Assembly: GCA_947480335.1 (NCBI GenBank)
Contig: CANKCB010000012.1
Span: 1-64,000, forward strand
Source: Gammaproteobacteria bacterium
GTDB lineage: Bacteria; Pseudomonadota; Gammaproteobacteria; Eutrophobiales; Eutrophobiaceae
Length of the DNA stretch: 64,000 nucleotides
Reading direction: 5' to 3'
Of this stretch, positions 27,987 to 37,192 are shown piece by piece. Position 1 is the first letter of the stretch, and the number at the start of each line of letters is the position of its first letter. The notes under the pieces are model-generated. The model was not told the DNA's origin and made no database searches. It saw nothing but the letters and a program-made list of their open reading frames with translations. A program made the translations under genes and the position numbers.

Positions 27987-28237
27987 ATGCAATCCTGATT
28001 TAATAAGTTGTAGACTAAGTACAAGGCGCCAGATCGTGCATTGAAACTGGCACCAATGCAAGAGCAAAACCCGGTATAAAGCAAGCCTGGCATGTGTTTA
28101 TCCAGACATACACGCAGACAATATCGATTCTTAGCATCTCTGGGACGTTTATTTCCTGAGAATTTCAGGTATTGACTCTCAATCTGATACAGGAATGGCT
28201 ACAATGGAATCCTGTTTTTCACTCTGGAACAAGCACC

Positions 28238-29158
28238 ATGCATAATCATGCACTCGATCCCTGGCAACATTCGCATAACTTTGTCACGGATTATCATCTG
28301 GGCGAAAAAAACACGACCCAGGTGATGGTGTTGACCGCAGTGATGATGCTAATAGAAATCATCACCGGCATGTGGTTCGGCTCCATGGCATTGCTCGCGG
28401 ACGGTTGGCATATGGCTACCCATGTGGCCGCATTCAGCATTGCCCTGTTCACCTATCGCTATGTACGTGGCAATGCAAATAATCCACGTTATACCTTTGG
28501 TATCGGCAAGGCTGGTGTACTCGGAGGATTTGCCAGCGCAGTAGCGCTCGCTGTTGTTGCCTTGTTGATGGCAATGGAGTCAATTGTGCGCATGCTGGAT
28601 CCGCAAGCAATTCATTTCAATGAAGCCATCGGGGTAGCCGTTCTCGGTCTGATTGTGAATCTGATCAGCGGCTGGATACTGGATGATCATCATGATGCAG
28701 ACCACGACCACGACCACGAACATGAGCATCAGGATCACAATATGCGGGCCGCCTATATGCATGTACTCGCTGATGCACTTACCTCAATATTTGCCATTAT
28801 TGCGCTGATTGCGGGCAAGTATTTCGGCTGGATCTGGCTGGATCCGATCATGGGCGTGGTCGGTGCCATTGTCATTTCACGCTGGTCGTATGGACTGGTG
28901 CGCGACACAAGTCATATCCTGCTGGACGGAGGAGTGGATGAACAAACCCGTGCGCTGATTCAGCAAACGATAGAGCAGGATGCGGATAATCGCATCACGG
29001 ATCTGCATGTGTGGCATATCAGTACTGACCACTATTCGGCAAGCGTTTCGCTGATTACACACCACCCCCAGCCGCCGGAATACTACAAGCAATTACTGAA
29101 AGATATCCCGCATCTGGTCCATGTTGTGATTGAAGTGAATCAGTGTAAGCAAACCTGA
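28238..29158 (+). CDS. Cation diffusion facilitator (DmeF-type metal exporter)
   Basis: A 306-residue inner-membrane metal/proton antiporter. The start at 28238 gives MHNHALDPWQHSHNF, the His-rich N-terminus typical of DmeF-like proteins; an upstream in-frame TTG at 28172 is less likely. Membrane segments include ALLADGWHMATHVAAFSIAL and HVLADALTSIFAIIAL with metal-binding Asp/His residues. Between them lies a cytoplasmic loop packed with His/Asp (DDHHDADHDHDHEHEHQDHN). The C-terminal domain has DLHVWHISTDHYSASVSL. Zinc, cobalt or nickel export is likely. Confidence 0.9.
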   Translation: MHNHALDPWQHSHNFVTDYHLGEKNTTQVMVLTAVMMLIEIITGMWFGSMALLADGWHMATHVAAFSIALFTYRYVRGNANNPRYTFGIGKAGVLGGFASAVALAVVALLMAMESIVRMLDPQAIHFNEAIGVAVLGLIVNLISGWILDDHHDADHDHDHEHEHQDHNMRAAYMHVLADALTSIFAIIALIAGKYFGWIWLDPIMGVVGAIVISRWSYGLVRDTSHILLDGGVDEQTRALIQQTIEQDADNRITDLHVWHISTDHYSASVSLITHHPQPPEYYKQLLKDIPHLVHVVIEVNQCKQT

Positions 29159-29185
29159 ACCATAAACCCAAAGAGAGTTGATTGA

Positions 29186-29533
29186 ATGAGTGAACTGCCT
29201 CCCTGCCCTAAATGCCATTCTGTATATGTCTATGAAGATCGCGCATCGCTGGTCTGCCCTGAATGCGGTCATGAATGGATAGCGGGTACTGACACAAGTG
29301 TCCCCGATGCTGATTCAGGCCTGATTGCGAAAGATGTCCATGGCACATTATTGACTGATGGCGACTCCGTCGTGGTGATCAAGGATTTGAAAGTGAAAGG
29401 TTCTTCCTCTGCTGTCAAAGTAGGAACCAAGGTCAAGAACATTCGTCTAGTGGAAGGCGACCATAATATTGACTGCAAAATCAGCGGAATCGGCGAGATG
29501 AAACTCAAATCCGAATTTATCAGGAAAGCCTGA
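29186..29533 (+). CDS. yjdM: YjdM/PhnA-family zinc-ribbon protein
   Basis: A 115-residue cytoplasmic protein. The N-terminal zinc ribbon uses two pairs of cysteines, CPKC and CPEC, separated by about 14 residues. The C-terminal domain shows the family's [31 protein letters not shown]. Proteins of this group were once called PhnA or alkylphosphonate uptake proteins, but that role is not established. It is not near phosphonate genes here. Confidence 0.92.
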   Translation: MSELPPCPKCHSVYVYEDRASLVCPECGHEWIAGTDTSVPDADSGLIAKDVHGTLLTDGDSVVVIKDLKVKGSSSAVKVGTKVKNIRLVEGDHNIDCKISGIGEMKLKSEFIRKA

Positions 29534-29579
29534 ACTGCGAAAACAGTCTATAATTTCGTAAAACACAGGGGGAGTGTGA

Positions 29580-30332
29580 ATGAAACAGTGGATGATCATC
29601 TCGCTTCTGGCCTCATTACTGTCCGTTGCAAGCGCAGACGACAATACCAACCGGACAGGCGAATACACCGCCAGCTCCACGATACTTGAGCTGATGGGGG
29701 AAGAACAGGCCCGTTCGTTTGAGGACAAGGTTGCGATGAATGCACCCGTCAGCTGGGAAATCTATGTGCCGGAAAACTATGACCCGGCCAAACCGGCCGG
29801 TGTGCTGGTGTTTATCAACTCGAAAGACTCAGGCAAAATCCTCAACGAATGGAAAGACCTGATGGCAAAGCACAATCTCATCTGGATTGGTGCGAACAAG
29901 TCTGGCAACGATAGTTCCATCCCGCAAAGAGTCGCTTACGCCATACTCGCGCCCAAAGTGATAAATACTCATTACACGATTAATACCGAGCGGGTTTATC
30001 TATCCGGCTTTTCCGGTGGCGGCAGAATGGCCAGCATGGTGGCCACCGAATATAACCGCATATTTAAAGGCGCCATCTATAACAGTGGTGCTAATTTCTG
30101 GGGCGAATCAGTTTTGACCCGCTATCAGGAAATGAGCAACAACCGTTATGTGTTCGTAGCCGGCACGGAAGATTTTAACATGGAAGATACGAAACAGGTT
30201 TATAACGATTATCTGGACGCCGGAGTCAAATACAGCAAACTGATCATCGTACCCAACATGCCGCACAAACGACCCGGCGCGGACATACTGGATACGGCAA
30301 TAAACTATCTGGATTCACGTGCGACAGAGTAA
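29580..30332 (+). CDS. Exported alpha/beta hydrolase, esterase/depolymerase-like
   Basis: A 250-residue protein with a signal peptide ending near VASADD. The nucleophile elbow GFSGGGR at about residues 141-147 and a final His in VPNMPHKRPGAD are consistent with an alpha/beta hydrolase, similar in layout to PHB-depolymerase-type esterases (YVPENYDPAKPAGVLVFIN). The acid may lie in VAGTEDFNME. The substrate is unknown. It follows yjdM by 46 bp. Confidence 0.72.
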   Translation: MKQWMIISLLASLLSVASADDNTNRTGEYTASSTILELMGEEQARSFEDKVAMNAPVSWEIYVPENYDPAKPAGVLVFINSKDSGKILNEWKDLMAKHNLIWIGANKSGNDSSIPQRVAYAILAPKVINTHYTINTERVYLSGFSGGGRMASMVATEYNRIFKGAIYNSGANFWGESVLTRYQEMSNNRYVFVAGTEDFNMEDTKQVYNDYLDAGVKYSKLIIVPNMPHKRPGADILDTAINYLDSRATE

Positions 30333-30472
30333 TGATGCTGTACCGTAAAAAATTCAGAGGTATTTACTCTATTATCCCTATATGCAATTTGCATTATTTA
30401 AAGTGCCATCCGATATACCGAATTCAAACGTAGGATCAGATCCAGATATTAACAACCAAGCAGGATATAATT

Positions 30473-30823
30473 ATGGCCAACTATACCAGACGAGATACAC
30501 TGAAAAATATTACAAGTGGTCTAGCAGGAGTGGCAATTGTATCTGCCATAAATACTAGCCCTGCTACAGCCAAGTCTCAAGTAACAATACCAAATGCATT
30601 CACAATTAATCATGAAATAGTTCCGTTGGGTTTTGAGCCGAGCAAGCTTGAAGGTTTGTCTGAAATATTAATCACTTCACACTGGAAAAATAACTATGGC
30701 GGCTCGGTCAAGGCACTGAATATTATCAGGCAGCGGCTGAGGGATGCGTTGACTGACGATAATTTACCTGCGTATATTTATAATGATTTGAAACGAGAGC
30801 ATTACTTCGAGCTTCAGGAATAG
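30473..30823 (+). pseudogene. Truncated Tat-exported superoxide-dismutase-like gene
   Basis: The 116-residue product starts with a twin-arginine signal (NYTRRDTLKNITSG... PATAK). The region GLSEILITSHWKNNYGGSVKALNIIRQRL resembles the N-terminal helix of exported Fe/Mn superoxide-dismutase-like proteins. The final residues NDLKREHYFELQE look like two separated family motifs joined by an internal deletion, and the whole C-terminal metal-binding domain is missing. The tRNA gene lies only 36 bp downstream, leaving no room for the rest. It is probably a remnant. A short stand-alone protein cannot be excluded. Confidence 0.55.
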
Positions 30824-30859
30824 AGAAATTGTGGGCAGAGTAAAAATCAAAAAAGAAAT

Positions 30860-30936
30860 TGGCGCGCCTGACAGGACTTGAACCTGTAACCCTCGGGTTC
30901 GAAGCCCGATACTCTATCCAATTGAGCTACAGGCGC
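30860..30936 (-). tRNA. tRNA-Arg(UCG)
   Basis: Read on the minus strand, GCGCCTG pairs with CAGGCGC to form the acceptor stem. The D-arm (GCTC...GAGT), anticodon arm TCGGG-CTTCGAA-CCCGA with anticodon TCG, and T-arm ACAGG-TTCAAGT-CCTGT all fit. The discriminator G and an encoded CCA complete 77 nt. The anticodon reads CGA arginine codons. Confidence 0.95.
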
Positions 30937-30986
30937 GTTGGGTGGAGATCACAATTTTAATTATACAACACCTTGCGGCGCTCGCG

Positions 30987-33143
30987 TTAGAACGATCCGC
31001 TCAGTGACAGGCCAATTTCACGACCGTCGGTACGGTCCTGTATTTGTTTGCGTGATACCGGTGATACGTCTCGCTGGCCGGTATATATTGTGCGTTCACG
31101 CAGCTTGCTGCGGTCCATTGCGTTGTTGAATTCCAGCCGGGTTTTTAACCCAAACCAACGGGTGGTTTCAACAAACAGGTTCAACAGCGGGTCCTTGTCT
31201 CGCACATCGCATTCATTCACCTTATATACAGGTAGTTTTGCCTCAAAGGTAACATCAGCGCCCCAGGCCACCCGCTCTGCCTCAAAATCCTGGCGGTAAT
31301 CGACCACAACTACATATTCGTTATCGTTATCAAAAATACTGCGGGTATTATTGCTGTCAGACAGGATAGTTGCCGTCAGTGAACGTGTTTTACCGGTAAC
31401 CGGGTCGACCACACTGGAATGCTGCCAGCGCGAATTTACATTGATACGGGCATTATCAAGGCCAATCCAGCCGAGCTTCAGCGTGCCTTCCAACTGAATG
31501 CCGTAACGCTTGCCGTCGCCGATATTGCCGGGGGCTTCATCATTGATAGATACCGGAATAAGATCCTGCACATCCGTAATCCAGTGACGGAAGAATGTCA
31601 GCTTAATCACACTCTGCTGACCGAAACGCTGCTCATATCCGAACTCGGATTTGATTGTGCTTTCCGGTTTCAGATCCGGGTTGCCGAGGGACACATCATC
31701 GTCCAGCAACAGACTGGCACTGATAAAATCGTCAAACAACAATTGAGCGACGTCTCTCGCTACGCGGAGTCTAAACTTGCTGGACTCACCAGGCGTATAA
31801 CTCAACTCTGCATGCGGCTTTAAATAGAACAACCTGTGGTCCGCGTTCGCAATGCCGGATTGCGACAGTTTTGACCCTTCTGCTCCCATACCATAATCCA
31901 GTTCATACTGACCCAGGGTCCAGGTGTCTTTTAACAGAAAATCCACACGATCTTCGGAGATAGCCGTTGTGGCTCCGGGAACCACGATTGATCGGGAGCC
32001 TGTACTGGTTTTTTCCGTTTGCAATTCCTCGTTATCGACCAGATTATAGCTGCCTTCCAGATTCAGCCTGATTGTGTGTGCAGCAAGGCCGGTCCATTCA
32101 AACTCGGATCGGGCGATGGCTTCCTTTTCGATCTGGTAGGTATCTTTGAGTAATTCAGCTGTAAGGATGGCCGCTGAATTGATACTGCGCTGGGTGGAGG
32201 CAGCATCTTCAGCTTCACGACTGAAAAACAACAGGGCATTACCGGCCAGATCCGGCGTGAAGTTATGTTCGGCGGTCACACCCATTTCAAACTGTAATTC
32301 ATCACTGACACCGCGGGTCAGTTCGTTACGTGTACCCTGCCCGACTGGCGTGCGATGGGAAGTGAATCTGTCTACACCATTCTGAATTCCAAACTGGGAG
32401 TTCCAGGTAAGCAGCGTGTCTTCGGTATACCACGTGGACGCAGTCAAATCGAAATTGGCTTCGAATTCTTTAGCAAAGCCATGTTCCTGACGCTGTTCAG
32501 TCAGCTTGCCATTACCATCAACGATGTGTTCATCATTACGTTCGCTGAATGATTTTCTGAACACATCCAGACCGCCGTTGAAGTCGATGCCACGCCAGCG
32601 ATCTGACAAGGCAATATTGGAAAACCAGGGGACAGTATTCATGTCCGTATTATGATAAGCCTTCATTGACCAGCGTACGGCGGCCGGCGTATCTGTGCGC
32701 AGTACCACGTTCGCTACCTGTGGTTCTCCCAGCAATTCAATGTCACGTACCGGACCCCGGATCAATTCTATTTTTTCTACCTGACTGGCCGGCACGCGAT
32801 CCAGAATCGAAGGCACGGTAACGCGTTTACTACTGGGGCGTCGACCATCAATCAGTACATTACCCGTGTCACTGCCGTAACCGCGGAGTTCGCCACCAAA
32901 ATTCAGACGAAACCCCGGTAACTGTTTGAGCATATCCAGTGCTGAACCGGGACGGAAACGACTGAAAAAACCGGCCGGATAGCTGACCACATTCTCATCC
33001 ACGGCAACGGGTCGGCTGGCGGCATCCAGTGAGTCATCACCTGGCGTAGTCGAATTTTCTGTCTGTGCCATCAAGGTTGTGGCAAACGGAACCATACAAA
33101 TTAATACCAGCAGAATTCTTAATCCGATTTTTGTAGTAGACAC
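30987..33143 (-). CDS. TonB-dependent receptor (paralogue of the 9.7-kb receptor)
   Basis: A 718-residue outer-membrane receptor with a signal peptide ending near LMAQTEN. The plug shows SALDMLKQLPGFRLNFGGELRGYG-type sequence, NVLIDGRRPSSK, RVPASQVEKIELIRGPVRDIEL and VANVVLRT. The barrel ends in SLSGSF. Length, plug, the HWITDVQDLIPVS loop and the C-terminus all match the receptor at 9656-11806, so the two arose by duplication or share a family. No linked substrate gene is seen. It lies between the tRNA and the ABC transporter operon. Confidence 0.88.
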   Translation of the reverse strand: MSTTKIGLRILLVLICMVPFATTLMAQTENSTTPGDDSLDAASRPVAVDENVVSYPAGFFSRFRPGSALDMLKQLPGFRLNFGGELRGYGSDTGNVLIDGRRPSSKRVTVPSILDRVPASQVEKIELIRGPVRDIELLGEPQVANVVLRTDTPAAVRWSMKAYHNTDMNTVPWFSNIALSDRWRGIDFNGGLDVFRKSFSERNDEHIVDGNGKLTEQRQEHGFAKEFEANFDLTASTWYTEDTLLTWNSQFGIQNGVDRFTSHRTPVGQGTRNELTRGVSDELQFEMGVTAEHNFTPDLAGNALLFFSREAEDAASTQRSINSAAILTAELLKDTYQIEKEAIARSEFEWTGLAAHTIRLNLEGSYNLVDNEELQTEKTSTGSRSIVVPGATTAISEDRVDFLLKDTWTLGQYELDYGMGAEGSKLSQSGIANADHRLFYLKPHAELSYTPGESSKFRLRVARDVAQLLFDDFISASLLLDDDVSLGNPDLKPESTIKSEFGYEQRFGQQSVIKLTFFRHWITDVQDLIPVSINDEAPGNIGDGKRYGIQLEGTLKLGWIGLDNARINVNSRWQHSSVVDPVTGKTRSLTATILSDSNNTRSIFDNDNEYVVVVDYRQDFEAERVAWGADVTFEAKLPVYKVNECDVRDKDPLLNLFVETTRWFGLKTRLEFNNAMDRSKLRERTIYTGQRDVSPVSRKQIQDRTDGREIGLSLSGSF

Positions 33144-33344
33144 TTAAATTAGTCTCCAGACTGGAAGTGATATTTCAAAATATGAAACGGTGATGACATT
33201 ACCCATTCAACCCTATAAATACAAGCGTATCGGTGGTTTTTAGGCCTGTTTTCACACTTAATCCTTTTTGATTAATCGACTGTTCAGCTTACCTCTGATG
33301 TCATTCCCTGTTAAAATTTACCCAAATCTATAGAGGGTATTTTT

Positions 33345-36332
33345 CTGTCCAATTTACTTTTTCTCGCCCGCATACTCGGCAAGCGGTCTTTTCTGGTCTT
33401 TTCCCTAGTAACGTTTCTGATTGTATCGATCCTGGCCTCGGTCAATATCGCCTCACGCTATGCACTGAAACAGTATGTAGATGACCAGCTGGGAAGAATC
33501 AACTGGGACATTTCGGGATACCAGTCCGGTGATGTACACGCCATTCGTGAGGTTTCACGCACGATGCGCACCACCGATGGCATACTCAAGCACAATAATC
33601 TGATCTTCCTGAAAAACTCACTGACGACCGAAGACATTGCCTACATTGATAATCAGCCAATGCGTATGCCCTGGCTGTCATTATTAACCACCTCTGATAT
33701 TTCCATGCTGCCACTGAGTATTCGCCCGACAACCGGCAAGGCGGTGTTGGTACTGGTCGGCACCAAGGCTCAGATGGGCAATGCCTATGCCGAGTTGCAA
33801 AATCGCAAACGGTTCCAGTTAAAGCTGGAAAACCATCATATGCTTGATGAACCAGTCGACCCAAGTCTGCCGGTGGAAGAACATGTCGATAGCCCCCAGG
33901 ATTTGGTCAGTATTGAAGTACTGGATCTGGAGCTGGAACGCACCATGCGTATTGAACGCAACGATTTGAATCGCTGGTTCCTGGAACAAACCAGTTCACC
34001 GTCACTGATACCTGAAATTGGCGCGATCCTGGTCACGCCTTATGATGAAAGCCTGATATTCAAATTTGATGCGCTGGCGCGAGGTATCGTCACGGCCCAC
34101 CATGAAGAAGGCGGGGATGTGCATGAAGAAGCCGGCAATTATTTTCCGGATATTATTCATTTGATGAAAATCGATACCAACCGGATGATTTCCGGATGGG
34201 ACATCAGTGGTTCCTTGCTGAATCTGATCAATTTGCAAAGCTATCTGAATGAACGGATCTTCAGTATCGGCCCGCGCGTGTTTCTCGATAACTCTACCCG
34301 GGTATTGCTGGAACGCATGAATGAAACAGCGAAACGGGTCGGGCTGATCAGTCTGTTGATTGCACTACCGCTGATCTGGGTCGGCTGGATCCTGATGGGT
34401 AATTTGTCTGGAATGTTATTATTAAATGAGCGCCGCAAGTTTGGTTTGATGCGCCTTCGGGGTGTATCTGGTCGGGCGATGGGACGGGCTTTACAGTTAT
34501 CGATTGGTTCGGGTGCGCTGCTAGGCGGCAGCATCGGCGCAATCGCAGGTACCTTGTTACCACTGTGGTTATATGAGGGTAGCCTGTTACCACTGCATCT
34601 GATCCTGATTGTCCAGCAACCGTATATCTTGCTCACCTTTATTATTATCGGTGTAGTAGTTGCCCTTGCGGTCAGCCGCAAACTGGTCAGATATGCATCC
34701 ACTATTTCGCCACTGGAAGCGTCCGGTCGGGTGGTATCTTCGGAAACGCGTCAGGCTACCGTGCGTTTCGGTATCACCGGATTGCTGGCTTTGCTGCTGG
34801 GTAGTTACAAGATCCTTGCGTGGATATTCAATTATTCGATAGCTACATCAACCGAAATCAAATGGCTAATTACCTTTGACCATGCGCTCGATTTTGCTGG
34901 CTTCCCGCTGTTTGTTTATGGACTGGTCACATTCCTGGTATCGCGCCAGTCGTTAATGAACCATGTGTTACAGATGATCGTCGCTCTCATCGGCGGCCCG
35001 ATGCACCACCTGACCCTGAAACACATTGCCACCCGCCCGCAACGGGTTGCCGGGTTTCTGCTGATCGTCGCAATGATGACCACCATAGGACTGTATCCGA
35101 CGGTGATGACCGCCGTGTTTGATAACAAGATCGAACGCGGCACCCGTGTACAGGTGGGTTCTGATATCCAGCTGACACTGAATGCGTCAGATATCGTCAG
35201 CAATGATTTGTTGGCCAGTGGTGGTGTCGGCGTTCAGTATCAGGCGATATCGCAAAAAATTCCTGAATTAATCAAAACGATGCAGGGCGTGGAAGGTGTG
35301 CGTAATGTTAGCTGGACCCTGTTTGAAGGTGTGTCCGATGGTGTCTATATACCGGGCTATGGTTTTAATGGATTGCCACTGTATTTCCTGCCAAACCCGC
35401 AAGAATATAGCGATACCGTGTATGCAGAGGAATCACTGGCGCAACAGGGCACATTCTCAGAACTGATGTCAGGAATTAAACTGGGCAAGGTCATCCTTTC
35501 ACCGGCTGTGGCCTCATTTCTAGAAAAGGCACCGGGAGAATCCACCCAACTTGGTCGCCAGACGGATGGAGAGAAAATGGTTGAAGCCACCATTGCTGGT
35601 GCAACCTGGTATTTGCCCGGCAGCCCGCTGGTGTCAGTGACTGACCGCGAGTCGTTCGATGCGGCACGAGTGGATTATGTTAATCATCTGTTCTCCAATA
35701 ATGCCTATATCGCGCTTGACCCAAATCAGGCGGCTATCAAGGACCTGGACGTGCTGATTTCCGGAATCCAGTTTGCCGTACAACTGATGCCAGGTTTTGA
35801 TGCGGAACAGGTCAGCGCCAATCTGATCAAGGCCTTGCCGATAGAACCATCAAACATCCGTAGCTACGATCAGGAAATTCGCAAGATTGGCAGTGATATG
35901 TATATATTTCTGGCCCGCCAGAACGTACAGATTTACCTGATAGGCGGATTACTGCTGGCCATCATTGGTATCCTGTCTGTGGCTTATACCAATTATATGG
36001 AAGACCGTCGCACGCTGGGTCTGTTACGGATACGCGGTGCCGGGCCAGGAGCGATGTTACGCTTTTTTGGTTCAGGCATTTTTGCACCCTCGTATATCGG
36101 TTTGATCATAGGCATTGTGGTGTCACTGATTGTCGGTTTTGGCATCACCAATCTGGTCTGGCAGTTGCGCGAGATTAAAAATATCCTGTTGTATCTGGTA
36201 ACACATCTCGCCATCTCCGGATTGACTGTGGTGATAACGGTCATCCTGTTCGCGGTCATTACCCTGGTTGGACTGGTATTTAGTCGCTGGGCATTCCGCA
36301 AATCGGTACGTGAAGGATTGAGCGATAACTGA
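33345..36332 (+). CDS. Large FtsX/MacB-type ABC transporter permease
   Basis: A membrane protein of about 995 residues with two FtsX-like halves: a membrane segment near the N-terminus, a large extracytoplasmic part, clusters of segments in the middle (about residues 330-530), a second extracytoplasmic part, and three segments at the end. The first in-frame ATG (33564) would remove the N-terminal membrane segment (FLVFSLVTFLIVSILASVNIA). The open frame extends upstream, where a CTG codon at 33345 sits 7 nt after AGAGGG, so I propose CTG as the start. The ATPase gene follows 94 bp later. Such systems export or extract lipoproteins or peptides. Confidence 0.8.
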   Translation: MSNLLFLARILGKRSFLVFSLVTFLIVSILASVNIASRYALKQYVDDQLGRINWDISGYQSGDVHAIREVSRTMRTTDGILKHNNLIFLKNSLTTEDIAYIDNQPMRMPWLSLLTTSDISMLPLSIRPTTGKAVLVLVGTKAQMGNAYAELQNRKRFQLKLENHHMLDEPVDPSLPVEEHVDSPQDLVSIEVLDLELERTMRIERNDLNRWFLEQTSSPSLIPEIGAILVTPYDESLIFKFDALARGIVTAHHEEGGDVHEEAGNYFPDIIHLMKIDTNRMISGWDISGSLLNLINLQSYLNERIFSIGPRVFLDNSTRVLLERMNETAKRVGLISLLIALPLIWVGWILMGNLSGMLLLNERRKFGLMRLRGVSGRAMGRALQLSIGSGALLGGSIGAIAGTLLPLWLYEGSLLPLHLILIVQQPYILLTFIIIGVVVALAVSRKLVRYASTISPLEASGRVVSSETRQATVRFGITGLLALLLGSYKILAWIFNYSIATSTEIKWLITFDHALDFAGFPLFVYGLVTFLVSRQSLMNHVLQMIVALIGGPMHHLTLKHIATRPQRVAGFLLIVAMMTTIGLYPTVMTAVFDNKIERGTRVQVGSDIQLTLNASDIVSNDLLASGGVGVQYQAISQKIPELIKTMQGVEGVRNVSWTLFEGVSDGVYIPGYGFNGLPLYFLPNPQEYSDTVYAEESLAQQGTFSELMSGIKLGKVILSPAVASFLEKAPGESTQLGRQTDGEKMVEATIAGATWYLPGSPLVSVTDRESFDAARVDYVNHLFSNNAYIALDPNQAAIKDLDVLISGIQFAVQLMPGFDAEQVSANLIKALPIEPSNIRSYDQEIRKIGSDMYIFLARQNVQIYLIGGLLLAIIGILSVAYTNYMEDRRTLGLLRIRGAGPGAMLRFFGSGIFAPSYIGLIIGIVVSLIVGFGITNLVWQLREIKNILLYLVTHLAISGLTVVITVILFAVITLVGLVFSRWAFRKSVREGLSDN

Positions 36333-36426
36333 CCAGCGTCTTCATGCTGGCGAGAGAAGAACGATACGCCGGTATGCGATATGCGGACAGGCGCAATAAA
36401 AAAGTAGACTAAAGGAATAACAATAG

Positions 36427-37134
36427 ATGAGTGGAACAGAAACAATGATACAGATCGATAAGGTCGTAAAAAAATACATGACGGCCGCTGGCGAAGTAAC
36501 GGCACTGAAACAAATCGACTGGCAAATTGGCCGGGGTGAAGCGATTGCCATCATGGGGCCAAGCGGCTGCGGTAAAACCACACTGCTGAACCTGGTAGGT
36601 TCAATGGACAATGCCTCGGAAGGTTCGATCATCGTTGATGGTCTGGACGTGACGCGGATGACAGAACGCCAGGCAGAAAATTATCGACTGAAAAAAGTCG
36701 GCTTTATCTTCCAGTTTTTTAATCTGGTGCCCTCGCTGTCCGCGATGGACAATCTTGAATTACCGATGATACTGGCCGGTGTACCCAGACCCCAACGTCT
36801 GGAGAAAGCCCAGAAACTGTTGCAGACAGTTGGTCTGGGTGAAAAAGGCCATAAACGCCCGGAAGAACTGAGCGGTGGCGAGCAACAACGCGTCGCGGTC
36901 TGTCTGGCTCTGGTTAATGATCCGGATCTGATACTGGCTGACGAACCTACCGGAAATCTGGATGTAGCAAATATGGAAATCATCACACGGTTACTGATTT
37001 CGCTGGCAAAGGATCAGGGTAAAACCGTAATTGTTGCAACGCATGATCAGAAAATGGCAGATACCTTCCCCACCATCTTCCGAATGCGTGATGGCAAATT
37101 TGAATCACACGTGGTTTCTGACCGGGATCACTAG
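36427..37134 (+). CDS. ABC transporter ATP-binding protein (LolD/MacB type)
   Basis: A 235-residue ATPase with Walker A GPSGCGKTT, Q-loop FIFQFFNLVPSLSAMDNLELP, signature LSGGEQQRVAV, Walker B LILADEPTGNLD and the switch His in VATHDQKM. The Q-loop phrase and length match the LolD/MacB/FtsE subfamily, which pairs with FtsX-type permeases such as the one encoded just upstream. It sits in an operon with the permease and the exported proteins that follow. Confidence 0.95.
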   Translation: MSGTETMIQIDKVVKKYMTAAGEVTALKQIDWQIGRGEAIAIMGPSGCGKTTLLNLVGSMDNASEGSIIVDGLDVTRMTERQAENYRLKKVGFIFQFFNLVPSLSAMDNLELPMILAGVPRPQRLEKAQKLLQTVGLGEKGHKRPEELSGGEQQRVAVCLALVNDPDLILADEPTGNLDVANMEIITRLLISLAKDQGKTVIVATHDQKMADTFPTIFRMRDGKFESHVVSDRDH

Positions 37135-37192
37135 ACAATGATCGGGTATGATCATTCATCATATTTATCTGCATTTATCAGGAGTATCAAGT

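Noticed and set aside
28172..28237. Upstream TTG start for the CDF exporter
   Set aside because: The extra 22 residues do not match the family, while the ATG at 28238 gives the usual His-rich N-terminus.
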